Positions 10,222-22,141 of a DNA stretch of 64,000 nucleotides are shown here, piece by piece. A model generated the notes under the pieces. That model made no database searches, was not told the DNA's origin, and saw only the letters and a program-made list of their open reading frames with translations. Position 1 is the first letter of the stretch, and the number at the start of each line of letters is the position of its first letter. The translations under genes were made by a program, and so were the position numbers. This DNA is from Siphonodentalium dalli (Eukaryota > Mollusca > Scaphopoda > Gadilida > Siphonodentaliidae): the NCBI GenBank assembly GCA_032622095.1, contig CP136061.1:62187127-62251126 (forward strand). The letters are read 5' to 3'.

Positions 10222-10348
10222 CATTGTTCACTTCTCAGTGATATTATATATATAGCATTGTTCACTTCTCAGTGATATTATATATATAGCAGTGTTCACT
10301 TCTCATTGATATTATATGTATAGCATTGTTCACTTCTCAGTGATATTA
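10158..10348 (+). repeat. (TA)n and four hairpin-satellite units
   Basis: A TA run (about 10187-10220) leads into four successive units of the TTCACTTCTCAGTGA satellite, the third with point changes. The last unit is the insertion site of Helitron copy 4, five bases after the usual point. Confidence 0.8.
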
Positions 10349-11077
10349 TCTATTATATATTTTGAAAGATCTGTGTGTGTGTGTGTATATCTGTCTGTGT
10401 GTGTGTGTGTAATCGATGAACTCAAAAACGACCGACCCGATTTCGATGAAACTTGGTACGTGGTGGTATTTTCGGCCGGGGGTTAACATAGGCCTATTGA
10501 TTTTCAGATCCGAGGTCAACTTTTCACGTGCCGAGGTCAAATCTGTTTTTACGCCGTTTTGCGCTAATATATTTCAGTTCGGTGCTCACAAATCGATTCG
10601 ATATAGCGCGAATAATAAATTGCCAGTCATATAATTTGCACGGTTAGAATCTGTGGCGCTTCATCTTTCCAATGATGTATCACACGCCTGTGTACGTTTA
10701 AAGTTTCTACCTTAATTATCGGGAAGAACGCAGGACCATGCTTCGCTCATCGAAAATCATTGCGTAAATATATTACGCCATCAACATATCGTGACGTGAT
10801 CGCGTTAACTTTTAACCGGCCGATGTCGCGTGTTAACTCATCACCGGCCGAGGTATCCGCAAATGACATTGGGCTATATATCTCGAAAACGGGTGGAGCT
10901 ATCGACTTGAAATTTGGTATGTGAATGTATCTTGCCCCGGATACGAATTTTATCGGGTCGCCGAGCCCGTGCGACGCCAGATTCGCGCATGCGCAGACCA
11001 GATCTAGGAAACGGGTGGTGCAATCGACTTGAAATTTGGTTTTTGAATAGCCCGGACGAAGTCGGGTCACCTTCTAG
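10349..11077 (+). mobile_element. Non-autonomous Helitron, copy 4
   Basis: It starts TCTATTATATATTTTG, ends CTTCTAG, and has the same terminal hairpin as copies 1-3. Its body is collinear with copy 2 (for example CCGAGGTCAACTTTTCACGT, GGACCATGCTTCGCTCATCG) with an extra segment near 10945-10990. It is non-coding. Confidence 0.83.
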
Positions 11078-11194
11078 TATATATATATAGCATTGTTCGG
11101 CGACGGGTATTAAAACACGCCAATTCACTTGCCTCCGCACATGTTGGTGAAAGTATATTCCTGTCATTATTGCAAGCAACAGCACATCCATTGC
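11078..11194. other. Satellite remnant and short unassigned spacer
   Basis: A truncated satellite unit (TATATATATAGCATTGTTC, to about 11098) follows Helitron 4 and breaks into unrelated sequence. Confidence 0.55.
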
Positions 11195-11315
11195 TTAAAG
11201 TGATGTGAAACACTCCGGTAGGGTTATCAAATAGAAATGGAGAATAATATTGTTCAAAGTAGTTATTTTTACAAATATAATATCTAAATTGACAACACAC
11301 ACCGTCATTCTTATA
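11195..11315 (+). mobile_element. TTAA element copy A, left part (split by Helitron 5)
   Basis: This is the left third of a 350-bp TTAA-flanked element family: it starts TTAAAGTGATGTGAAACACT and includes GGAGAATAATATTGTTCAAA. It stops at CATTCTTATA, where Helitron 5 begins. The rest resumes at 14065. Confidence 0.85.
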
Positions 11316-11335
11316 TCTATATCTATATTTGCGAA

Positions 11336-11370
<35 letters not shown>

Positions 11371-14064
11371 GTTCTATAGAAATTCACAGGGGACCATCTA
11401 GATGATGCCAAAGGGGTCTACTAGGGGTAGCTTTTTACGAGAAAGATAATGGTCGGGGTTAGAATTTTCTAAAGTTACGCCGTTGTTGTCAGGGGCAAAA
11501 AAGGGGGAGGGGCAGAAACAATTTTTGTCGCCGATTGCCACCAAACTTATATATAATCATTCCCATAATATGAGGAATCTAATGGCGTGGTTTAAATATG
11601 GCAAAAGTCGCGCCGTTCGCGTCAGGGGTGCCCGGAAGGGGATAGGCAGATTTTTTTTCTGTCGCCGATTACCACGAAACTTACATATAATCATCCCCAT
11701 GATATGAAGAATCCAACGGTGTGGTTTAAATATGTCAAAAGTGGCGTCATTTGAGTCAGGGATGAACGGAAGGGGAGAGGGGCACCAAAATTGATAAAAC
11801 TAATTTTAGCGCCGATTTCCACCAAATTGATATATATTCTTCTTCACGATACAATGAATCTAATTGTGCGATTTAACAACGCCAAATTGTTGTTTTTGGA
11901 TGAGATATTGGGAGGGGTGGGCACTAAATTTGATAATAAGTCGCCGATTGCCACCACACTTATACAAAATCACCCCCACGGTATGAGGAGTCTAATTGTG
12001 TAGCTTGTATCTGTCAAATGTGGCCTCATTCGAGTCAGGGTTGCATTGAAAGGGACAGGGGCACCAAAATTGATGCAAAAATATTTTTAGCGCCAATTTC
12101 CACCAAATTGATACACGTTCTTATCCTTCTTATCCATGATACGATGAATCTAATCGTGATTTAAAGACACCATAGTGGTGCTGTTTGGGTGAGAGGTGGA
12201 GAGGGGATGGATTGGCAACAAATTTTATAAAAAAAATTGTTTAGTTGCCGATTATCACTAAACTTATAAACAATCATCTCCATGATATCAGGAGTGTAAT
12301 CGTGTGGTTTAAGGATGTCACAAGTTGGGCCATTCGAGTCAGTGGTATATAGAGATGAGAGGGACACAACAAATTATATTTATATGTTTAGTGCCGATTT
12401 CCACCAGATTGATACATATTCTTCTCCGTGATACGAGGAATCTTATCGTGTGATTTAGATACACCAAATTGGTGCCCTATGGGTGAGAGATATGGGGACC
12501 TTAAATTTGATACGAATTTGTATACTCGCCAATTTTCACCAATTTCATATATATGCATCTCTAATCGCTAATGAGTCTTAGTGTGTGTAGCTTGAGTCCG
12601 AAATAGGGACGGGAGGGTCACCAAAACTGACACAAAATATTTTTAGTACCAATTACCATCAAATTCAGACACGTTCTTCTCAAATGATACAAGAAATAAA
12701 ATCGTGCTGTCTGTCTGTCTTTTTGTCTATCTGTGTGCGTTCTATATATAACTTCACGCGGTACAATCGAGATGGCACAAGGCGTTCTAAGAGGGGTAAC
12801 TTTTTACAAGGAAGATAATGGTGCGGGTTGAATTTTTCTAAAATGACGCTGTTGGTGGGAGGGGAAATTTTAAAAATATGGTGAAATAGTTTTGTCGCTG
12901 ATTTCCACCAAACGAATACATAATCACTTTCGCAATATGCGTTAAATCACATTTGGTGTCGTTTGCGTCACGGATGGCGAGCGGATATGCACTATCATTG
13001 GTAAGATTGCTATTCGCCGATATCCACATATAAGTTATATACAGTCACCAGGCCATCTCCATATCATTTTAAGTAGTTGGGCGTTCACATTTCACAATCC
13101 CGACATATGGTGACCCACATAAGTCACTTGAACAATTATATCTTCTTAACAGTCATATTTATATGGGAATGGCAATCAAAGCATTCACACAATGAGCTAG
13201 CAAAAAGAGATAACTAGAAGAAGCATTAAACGTATATTTATCATTCTATTGAAGAGATACATATATTCGTGCAAACTGAGAGACATCGAACCGTCAGAGG
13301 ATTGCATATATATAATAACAAAATAGAGTCTGTTCCATTCAATACAGTTTCCACAAAAAGTTACAATTTGTCAAGAGATATGGAGGACTGTTCAAAAATA
13401 GTGGTAACAGTGTTCTTGCAGTCAAATATAGTTTCTTCTGATATACAAGAAAATGCAGTTAGTAACACAAGACTTTTCAGGATCCTACCAATACTGACAT
13501 CTGACAAGGGTTTTAGAACAGACTCATCGACTGACATAAACAACTCAAAATCTCGCTCTGTGCCTGGCACATGTAGCTGATATATGTGCGCAGCAACATT
13601 TCGTTTAAACTCAGAATATTTAGTCAATATATAGCACCTGGAAATATCTTTGAAACATCTGTATCTTCATGGAGATATGATAGCCAGGTGTCATCGAGAT
13701 CTTAGTCCAACCCACTAGATTGGTTGATACATCTCAATATGTAAAACCAAATTATCATCTTTTATCGAATTAATGTGTTTATGATGTTCATGTATCATAT
13801 TATAACGTCTAATGTATACGCAGTTGTAAATAAATAAATAAATACTTCATTATTGGTGGAACGGATTAATCGCGATAAACACAATGACAATTGACAAGGT
13901 GCGCCACTACTTATATTCCATGACTGTAATAACCATATTTTGTGATTCTATTTGAATATACAATTTATGAGAAAACATATAACACTTTAAGCAAGAGCAT
14001 TCTCTATTTCCAACAAATATCCACAGCATACATTAACCTGGGCAACGCCGGGTAACCCTGCTAG
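11316..14064 (+). mobile_element. Non-autonomous Helitron 5 (2.75 kb, different family)
   Basis: Start TCTATATCTATATTTGCG follows A. The end CCTGGGCAACGCCGGG hairpin, then TAACCCTGCTAG, precedes T. The insertion is proved internally: joining 11315 to 14065 restores an uninterrupted TTAA-family element. A (TCTG)n leader lies at about 11336-11370 and a degenerate second leader at about 12709. The segment 11525-12700 is a degenerate array of about 140-bp units. The part 13040-13860 is unique and has short frames of unknown origin. No Rep/helicase is encoded. Confidence 0.87.
11525..12700 (+). repeat. Degenerate about 140-bp tandem array inside Helitron 5
   Basis: Each unit begins near a CGCCGATTTCCACCAAA-like word. 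Instances lie near 11529, 11664, 11808, 11940, 12090, 12245, 12392, 12526 and 12650, and one separate copy near 12894. Alternate units look more alike (GGCACCAAAATTGAT in every second unit), giving a higher-order repeat of about 280 bp. Confidence 0.75.
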
Positions 14065-14313
14065 TATTAATTAAATGCAGTGACTGCCGATCGCGAAATG
14101 TTTTCGTTAGTAGATGCGTCCCGATTCAAGTAGTAAATATTTACAATTTAGCTTAGTTCGGACGATGTTTTCTATGCAGCGGTACGGTCTATTTGCTCTA
14201 TTTGTCGATTTTCGGTGATGTTGGTAGAATGCTATATTCCTCAAGTTGGCATAGCAACCGAATTCTAACTTAGCAGTTCCACGCACCCTAACAAGTACAT
14301 AATATGTCTTTAA
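14065..14313 (+). mobile_element. TTAA element copy A, right part
   Basis: It continues the TTAA-family element after Helitron 5 from TATTAATTAAATG through GATGCGTCCCGATTCAAGTA and ACGATGTTTTCTATG, ending at ACATAATATGTCTTTAA. Confidence 0.85.
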
Positions 14314-14344
14314 ATATATAAAAGTGCTTCGGTACTTGAATATA

Positions 14345-14389
14345 TAGAGAGAGAGCGAGAGAGAGAGAGAGGGGATGGTGGGAGAGAGA

Positions 14390-14427
<38 letters not shown>

Positions 14428-14429
14428 GG

Positions 14430-14507
<78 letters not shown>
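14345..14507. repeat. (GA)n microsatellite
   Basis: About 160 bp of GAGAGA with a few interruptions. The minus-strand Ser/Leu repeats read from it are artefacts. Confidence 0.95.
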
Positions 14508-14510
<3 letters not shown>

Positions 14511-14580
14511 GATAAAAATGACGGTACATTTTCTCAACGACATTGGTTTGGCCTACCAGCATCATATCAATTCAGCATGA

Positions 14581-14640
14581 TCTACCAGCAACATAGCACG
14601 TATAGCAGGACCTACCAGCAACATAGCACGTATAGCAGGA
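14581..14640 (+). repeat. 30-bp tandem duplication (two units)
   Basis: Two near-identical 30-bp units containing CTACCAGCAACATAGCACGT stand head to tail; a third partial start may lie at about 14555. Confidence 0.8.
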
Positions 14641-15111
14641 CCACTTAACCAGGGGTGATACAGTAACGTGTGTTGCATGATGAATTAAGTGTCGTTAAGA
14701 TGAGAGGCAGCTCCGTGGGATCTCGATTGAGCGCATCCGGCCATTAGCTTGGTGCGGATATCTATGAACATATAGAACACATCTTGGCCACGTTATGCAA
14801 CAACCAGGATATATCTATGAATTTGGGAAGTTGGTCATTGACGATGAACTTTACTTATATTTAAATTATAGAAACATATAGTGCATTCTTGTATTATGAC
14901 TTACCGACACGAGGATTTCGTATATACTACTTTTGAATTACGGTCCAATTTTTTAAAATTCTGCAGCCTAGAAATATGCACACCGAGAACGGGTGTATAA
15001 CTACCTTGAACGGGCGTATACTATCTAGAACGGCGACAAAAGGTGCGCCATTAGGGTATGTTTCGCCGCGCGCCGAAAGCGCCGAAAGCGCCATTAGCAA
15101 GTGGCCCTAAT
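14641..15111. other. Unassigned
   Basis: No gene or clear repeat. A short GC-rich patch (GCCGAAAGCGCCGAAAGCGC) lies near 15072. Confidence 0.4.
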
Positions 15112-15870
15112 AGGATTCCATATGAGATACAATGACAAACAAATAAAAGGTCCCACCCTCACAAAAATATGGGTTCCATAATGTTGGCTTTTTTTCGGAA
15201 AAACAATTTGGACACAAAAGGTCGAGAAAGAGGAATAACTTTAAGACAAGAAAAGAGTTATTTCCGTCGTCCTTATACATGTTGTACATTAGCAATATAT
15301 GGCAACAATATCATGAAGTTTCAATTCTTGAAACTGGAAGGAGTTGATTACATAATGAAGGTACCCAACATCAGAACGGTCATAATGTTCTAAGCAAAGA
15401 AAAGGGAATAACTCTATGAAAAACTATATTTTCCGTCGTCCATATACATATTGCAGATCAGCACATATATTTGCAACAATAAGTTTCAAATCTCTACATT
15501 CGAAATTGTCGCGGGAGTTGATTAAACAATGAATGTACCCATAGTGTGTGACGGACACGCGAACGGACAAAACCGTCAAAATTTGTCTTACTCAAGAAAT
15601 GGGAATAATAACTTGACTGAAAACAAATATTTTCCGTCGTCTTATTTGTGCGCGACACATCGTCTCCTCATTGGGAACAACTATGGCAAACTTCAACAGC
15701 ATCCAATAAAGCATCGTGATGCTATGGGACGGACACGGACGGACAGAAAAGACAAACGCTATATTATGCACCCGAATTTTTTTTGGGGGAGGGGGGGGGG
15801 GCATAAAAATGGTGCTCATGGCCAAACACTTATGCCAATTATAGTATCAATGCAAGCCACATTCTAGGAT
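15112..15870 (+). repeat. Dispersed repeat with about 180-bp internal units
   Basis: Three degenerate units can be aligned by GGAATAACT, TTCCGTCGTCCATATACAT, GCAACAATA and GAAGTTTCAAAT (near 15230, 15405 and 15595). They are followed by a GGACGGACAG-type tail and a G-rich run (15788-15803). One more unit of the family is at 41936-42165. Frames here do not look like genes. Confidence 0.65.
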
Positions 15871-18764
15871 TAAAATAAACCGACAAAAGGATGTGGAATA
15901 AATACAGAACACAACGTGCATGCATAATCTCAAATATGTCATAAAAATCGCTGCGGACCGCGCATAATTACATTTAATTCTGGATTTACATTGTTCTTTG
16001 ATTTGTACCAAACCGGATTTTAGTGGATTTTGTATGTTATTATGGGGACTCTTCTGCGTCGGGTGAAAATGAACTTGCTTCTCAACTAACTACTTTTGGG
16101 TCAACTATTGTTCGAGATGAGTGATTGAACTTCGACATAGTTTATAATTATGGAAGCCAATTTACAAGACAACTTGGGGTAACTTGGTCTATAATTTCTC
16201 AGTGTACTATAATCAAGATAGCTAAAAAAACACATCTCCGATTTCAAACACTTTCACTAATATTAACATCAGCGAAATTATAGCTCGAAATTGAACAGTG
16301 GATATTCGCCAACTTTCGGGTGGTGGTTCTGTGAAAAATTCTAAGGGGGCTCATTTAAAGGGAGAAAATAAACCGCGGCTCATTAGAGACGTTAGTTGTT
16401 GGTGTAATTTTAGCCACCAACCACAACATATAATATGCGTATGTGTACTGTAGGACACCCTGGGCCAATATAAGATTTCCGATATTTTGGCCGCCATTTT
16501 TTGCCCGTCATTCAGTTGTTATGATATTATGTTCATGAATAAGGAAACAGTAAGCCACTCCTTCAGTTCAAACCAGCAATAACCGATTTGATCTAAATGA
16601 GTGAAAAAAAATTCCACTGCATGCCATCATGGATAGGGAGTTCTTAAATTTCCCTTCAATTTAGTATTATGTTATGACATCACAAAATACATAAATCTGA
16701 AATCGAATGAAACTAAAACCGCTCCTTTTTCATATTCGTCAGTGTCAATTCCCGCTTTTCGCGCACCTCGACCAACTACGGGGTGCTTTTACGCCAAAAA
16801 TAGTTACATAGTAACACAAGTTTGAAGTTTGACATTCTAAACCTCTCTACTATATTTCCATGTATACGGTGCGTATATAATCACGAATTTCCTGAAAAGT
16901 CCTTTTCGTATCGGCACAGGATATCGCGAAGGTAGCGCATGATTACAAGAAAGTGGAGTTAGTACGCATATGGGTAACTGGTCATTTGAACCTTTAAATC
17001 ATGAATATACGTAATATGGAATAAAGTATAATAGTCTGATAACTGCACGAAATATCTACCTGCAAATTTCCTATACTCAGAAAGAAACTTACCTATAAGT
17101 AATTGCTACTTTCTAGCTGTTTTCATTTGTTTTTAGAACATAAATGAGATAAACGTTCTTTATTTTAATATATCAGGAATTGACTAACAATGGAGGCTCT
17201 TTAATAGTTCACGCATGCTGACGAAAATCTATGACTTGAATATAATAAGCATTTTACGGCATATAGAGCCCGCATGTATCTACCAATATTGATAGCAGAG
17301 CTGGGCCGGTATGTAACCAAAGCGAATAATATATAGTTGTGTATACTTTTCGAAGAATAGTATCAAAACTGTTGTCTATATGGATACGAGTGATTACAAT
17401 TGTATGATCACCGAAATTTGTTGAGTACACGTTCGGTGACTGCATGATTTGTCAAGGTTAATTGTGAGTGAGCAGTATCACAATAGAAATGTGCTTACAC
17501 CTCAGGCTTTATAGGTGAAAGAGATCACTTTAGCCAGTTTGCTTTCAGCGAATGGTTCCACAACAAATATATTATACAAAAAGTATAGCATACACTAATA
17601 TGCAAAAAAAATCTGATATACTAGTATATACACGAGTTGTATAATTAATTGTATATTATATTATTTTGTCACGATACAAATTGATTCATGTTAAATCCAT
17701 GTCATGTGTGAGGTATTGTTCCTTGCTTTCAGAGTGTTTTTCCCAAAGAATTTGTTACCTCTCTGTTTTAACGCAGGAATAACATTCTTAAACCAGCTGT
17801 TTGTGATATGCATCTTTGCACAATAAAGAGCAGACTCTAGCTATTTGCATAAATTTGTGTTGTAATTTATAGTAGAAGGTAGACCATAATTTCACACTTC
17901 AAACAGGACCTGACGAAAACTGAGTCATTGTGTTTCACACAAACGAATTCCTTATGTGATAATTTAACATTATATTGCTTCAACCGAACCGTCACTACTT
18001 AAGTTTCAATAGACTTGCGGACATGACGAATGTCATAATTATACGTGAGCCCGGAAGGTACCTCTCAACATCAACGAGTAGTGGAAGTTGTGACAGCGTG
18101 TTGGTATCTTCTCGTTCTAGGTAGGATTCGAGTGAAGACCGTGGGCGGTGCATGTGCGTTGGAATCACCGTTCTATCAAAGAGGCACAATTATATTCTTA
18201 AAGGCACGGGCGGTGTTCGTTGCAGAAATATTCATATTTGTTCAAATCGCCATCAACAGAAGGAATATTTAAAATCATATAGTATTGTTTATATGCCAAA
18301 CATAATCAGCGCGTAAATAATATATTGTCGTCAAGACGTGCGATGGTGTACGTAAACAAGAACCTGCTCGTGTTACAGAAATATTGCTGCTGTTTACATA
18401 ACACAGCGCAATTCTATTGGTTAATCACACACAAATGATATAAAAGCTCTTTATTATTTGAATATCAGGAAAAGAGTAACAAATAACGCTCTTTGTGTTT
18501 AACATATCCGGATCTAAACAAAAGCCAGGTTCTGTAACGTTTTTTGCTTTTGTTTACATAACAAAGGAAAAACATTTGACAATAACATACTGTTTATGCC
18601 ATATTTCTGATTGTCTATATTTTACTATTCTTTCTGTTTATGACGGTTTTTGACGGAGCTGAATATTTTAACAGCATACCCACCGCCCGTATCTTTAAAG
18701 CGCATAGCAAGTTAAATCAGTTGCTCGCTCTTTTTCCATGCACACAATGATCTTGGCTTTAGTT
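15871..18764. other. Unassigned 2.9 kb
   Basis: Ordinary AT-rich sequence. Short frames exist (for example 18045-18272) but have no motif, no supporting splice pattern and no homology I recognise. Confidence 0.4.
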
Positions 18765-18766
18765 TA

Positions 18767-19118
18767 CGGAAGCGTATTCGGGACATGGTAGAAAAATAAT
18801 AAAGTCAAAATTTTGACTTTCAAACTCAAAATTTTGACCTTCAAAGTCAAAATTAAAACTTTTTATCTCAATATTTTGACTTTCAAAGTCATAATTTTGA
18901 CTTTCTATCTCAAAATTTTGCCTTTCAAACTCAAAATTTTGACTTTAAAAGTTAAATATTTACTTCAAAAGTCAAAATCTTGACTTTTTAGAATTTTCTA
19001 AAAATAGAATCACACTGCTTATTCTATTTTTAGAAAATTCTAAAAAGTCAAAATTTTGACTTTGAAAGTCAACATTTTGACTTTATTTTTGTTCTACCAT
19101 GTCCCGAATACGCTTCCG
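18767..19118. mobile_element. TA-flanked MITE built from a 20-bp palindrome
   Basis: Terminal repeats start CGGAAGCGTATTCGGGACAT and run about 30 bp. TA flanks both ends (18765-18766, 19119-19120). The interior is an array of variants of AAAGTCAAAATTTTGACTTT, which is its own reverse complement, plus a hairpin of AGAATTTTCTAAAAATAGAA (18990-19010 with 19021-19041). A TA duplication suggests a Tc1/mariner-type origin, by inference. Confidence 0.78.
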
Positions 19119-19452
19119 TATTAGTTACATTAAGACAAGTTTATTTATTTCAGTTTTCATTTCTCGAATCTACTTTCCGAAGGGTGTCGGGAAGGAATTT
19201 TTTCACCCCACCGCCCCATATGCAACATGCCATATAGCTCAATGTCATCTCTACTAAGGCCCATATGGGGTCTCAGTAACATAAATATGGTGTTTTTGCA
19301 GTTATAAATTCTTATAATATGTTTTAAACTGTTACAAATGTCATATAAGGGCACAAAAGGTTTTTATTAACAAATTGATGGTGTAAAACACGCGTTTTTT
19401 GCCCCTCGGACCACCCATCACCCCGGCATACCTTCCTGCAAATGTTGTACTA

Positions 19453-19468
19453 CCCCCCCCCCCCCCCC
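19453..19468. repeat. Poly-C run
   Basis: An uninterrupted run of C with a short CA/C tail. It is a likely sequencing or assembly weak point. Confidence 0.9.
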
Positions 19469-19476
19469 ACCCCCTG

Positions 19477-19750
19477 CATCGTCAGTAAACAATTTTTATA
19501 GAGGCGAAATCTGTCGATAATTCTATTTTGTTTACCATTAACACAGCTCCTCATTTTAAGATTCATTACGACCTGACCTCGATTATAATACTGAGAGCTG
19601 ATTGGCTGTTTCTACTATGGCAATCATGGAAAGGTCAGGTCGTAATGAATATTAAAATGAGGAGCTGTGTGAATGGTAAAAAAATGAAAAACAATTAGAA
19701 TTATCGACAGATTTCTCATCTAAATGTATAAAAATTGTTTACTGACGATG
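19477..19750. mobile_element. Foldback element, 274 bp
   Basis: Arms of about 105 bp are inverted copies: outer CATCGTCAGTAAACAATTTT and inner TCATTACGACCTGACCT recur as complements. The loop carries CTGATTGGCTGTTTCTA. No clear target duplication is seen. Confidence 0.75.
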
Positions 19751-19813
19751 TGTTGATTTGACTCAGTCGTTTCCTCCGGTTTTGATTCACCTCAGTTATA
19801 TTTTATGAAACTG

Positions 19814-22082
19814 CAGGGCCCTGTTTCATGAAGCAAGGTCATAAGATTATCTTAAGATGGACTGAACGCGTTTCACAAAACAAGATTAAGTCCCACTTAA
19901 GTAGTAAGTTAAGATCCCGCTCTTTTAGACTGGTTATCGACAATTTTCTACAGTCCGGAACAAACAAATGTGGGCTTGTGCAATCTGTATGTACGGAATT
20001 GAGAGGTTATCGGGAAAGAGCCGAGTCCGAGTTGACATTATTGTGTGACAGGGATGCTGGATATCGGCTGGGGTGGGTGGGTGAATCAGCGCATGTAACT
20101 TAGTGTCTATAGTCTGTGGCCTTATATTCGCATATGGATCTTAGACTTGCATGGGTTCCACGATGTAAATTCGAACATGAGTACATCGCAGGCTCTTAAA
20201 ATGACGAGCTTTGCGTTTACTTGTGAGTGGTCGTGTCAGAAATAAGACAATATAATTATATGGATCGATGTATGACTGCGACCATGGATTCACGTCGAGT
20301 TAATCCACTGAGAGCAATGATCAGACGGCGAGTTTTTTTTATGTGAGCCGACATAACACGTGTATTATCGACCATCGCTCTCTTCGTGTAGTAATAATCA
20401 AAATAAATCGGCGATGTCATCAGGACACACATAGGTCATTTTTCGATTTAAAGGGAAATGAAAAATATTTGTTAGAGTAACTTTTTTATTATTTTTATGC
20501 AGATGTATATCTATCGGTTGTCATACCATGGATATATATATAACTACGTTTTCATTAGCACATTCGCATTAAGGGGTGTCATCGTTACGGGTGTGTATAT
20601 CATATATACAGTATGCTGTACAATGGTCATCCCACCACTGCAAAAAAAACATGACAAAAATTTGGACAGCCTTGAATGTCACGACATGGGCGTGGCCATT
20701 TAATGTCCAAAAAGCACCACGTGATAATGTTCCAACCATTTCGAATAGGATATTTTTGCTCTAATCTCTTCATCGTCCATGCAATCCAGTGGATTGTTTC
20801 TGCCCCTAAATAGCCTTTGTCGTCGTAGATCTCTCCGTACTTGCAAAATAACATAGGCCGCCATATTTGTGATCGATATGCCACTTATTACGTGGATCTT
20901 AACTTTACACCTCACACCACTCTTAAAGTTAAGACCAAAGTTAAGACCATCTTAAGTTAAGACCTTGTTCGTGAAACGCACTTATGACTGAAGTTTGAAC
21001 TTGTGACCATCTTAAAGTTACCCTCACACCATAGCGTATGCTGAAACCTATGAGTTGCGTGTAAAAAATATTTGTATACGCACCAAACACAAGCGAAATC
21101 AATAATTTTGTCAATTTGTAACCTATTCGACCTATGGGTTGCGTGTGAGTTGCGTGTGGGTTGTGTGGGGGTTGCGTGTGTGTTGCCAACTGAACTTATG
21201 ATCCCCCAATATCTGCGATCACCGGCGTACGAGTTGCGTGCGAGTTGCGTGTGGGTTGCGTGCAGAACTTACGAGTTGCGTTTGAGTTGCGTTCAAAACT
21301 TACAAGTTGCGTTTGACCTGCGTGCTAGTTGCGTGGTATTTGCGAATATCTGTCACGTGATAAAAACCTATAAAAGCTGAGCCGATTCATTATTTTCTTC
21401 AGTGTCCAATAACAGCAAGAGGTCGCTCCATGTTGTCACCTCGGAGGTCCACCAACAACTGACACGGATCTAGAAAGGGCCCACTATTTATACCATTTCT
21501 CAACACGCATGTAGTACGCAACTAACACGCAACTCACACGCAACTAATAGGTTGGATACGCAGGGCATAGGTTGGGGATACGCTGGGAATAAGCACAATA
21601 GGTTGGGGGTACGCTACACACGCAACAGGATCGCAACAGGCACGCAACACGATCGCAAAATGATCGCAACAGGTACGCAACACATTCGCAACATGTACCG
21701 TACCAAAACCTGGCCAGATACCTCAAATTTGGACCTGGGGTCACCTGCGTACATAACTTATGAGTTGCGTACCTGTTGCGATCGTGTTGCGTGCGTAGCG
21801 TACCTGTTGCGTCCCTGTTGCGTATAAATTGATCGCAGGCTTTCGCAGAGAATTATTGAACATGTTCAAAATTTCCGAACTTACGCTGCGTGTGTCTGCG
21901 ATCACCTGCGTGCTTGTTGCGTACTTCAAACCTATAAAACTTATTAGTTGCGTGTGAGTTGCGTTCGGAACTTATGACCACTATTTTTTATTCGCAACCA
22001 TACGCAACTGGTGATCGCTATGGTGTGAGGGTAACTTAAGTCCCAACTATGTCATAAGTTGCTTTCATGAAACAGGGCCCTG
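19814..22082. mobile_element. TIR element (CAGGGCCCTG ends) with nested element
   Basis: Ends read CAGGGCCCTGTTTCATGAA in inverted orientation. Sub-terminal CTTAAG-rich blocks (GGTCATAAG, CGCGTTTCACAAAACAAG) also recur inverted near 20935-20990. The flanking 8 bases (TGAAACTG and GACTGGTT) do not match, so no target duplication is shown. A second element sits at 21017-22035. The interior 20100-20900 has no recognised gene. Confidence 0.65.
21017..22035. mobile_element. Nested TIR element packed with GTTGCG repeats
   Basis: Terminal repeats of 20 bp (GTTACCCTCACACCATAGCG) are exact. Inside, I count about 30 GTTGCG or CGCAAC hexamers arranged in strand-alternating blocks (GTTGCG in 21050-21340, CGCAAC in 21490-21690, GTTGCG in 21765-21970, CGCAAC at the end). 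The short frames are rich in the same peptide repeats and are not genes. Confidence 0.72.
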
Positions 22083-22141
22083 GACTGGTTATCTGATTTT
22101 CGGTTTCGTTTACAGTGCCAGAACATGGATGTTGGCAGCAC

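Noticed and set aside
5124-10348. Regularly spaced 34-bp repeats resembling a CRISPR array
   Set aside because: The intervals are Helitrons of hundreds of bases or zero bases, the genome is eukaryotic and no cas genes are present.
14107-14565. Ser/Leu repeat proteins on the minus strand
   Set aside because: Translation of the (GA)n microsatellite.
19814-22082. Autonomous hAT-type transposon
   Set aside because: The ends are good, but no transposase is encoded and the flanking 8 bases do not match.
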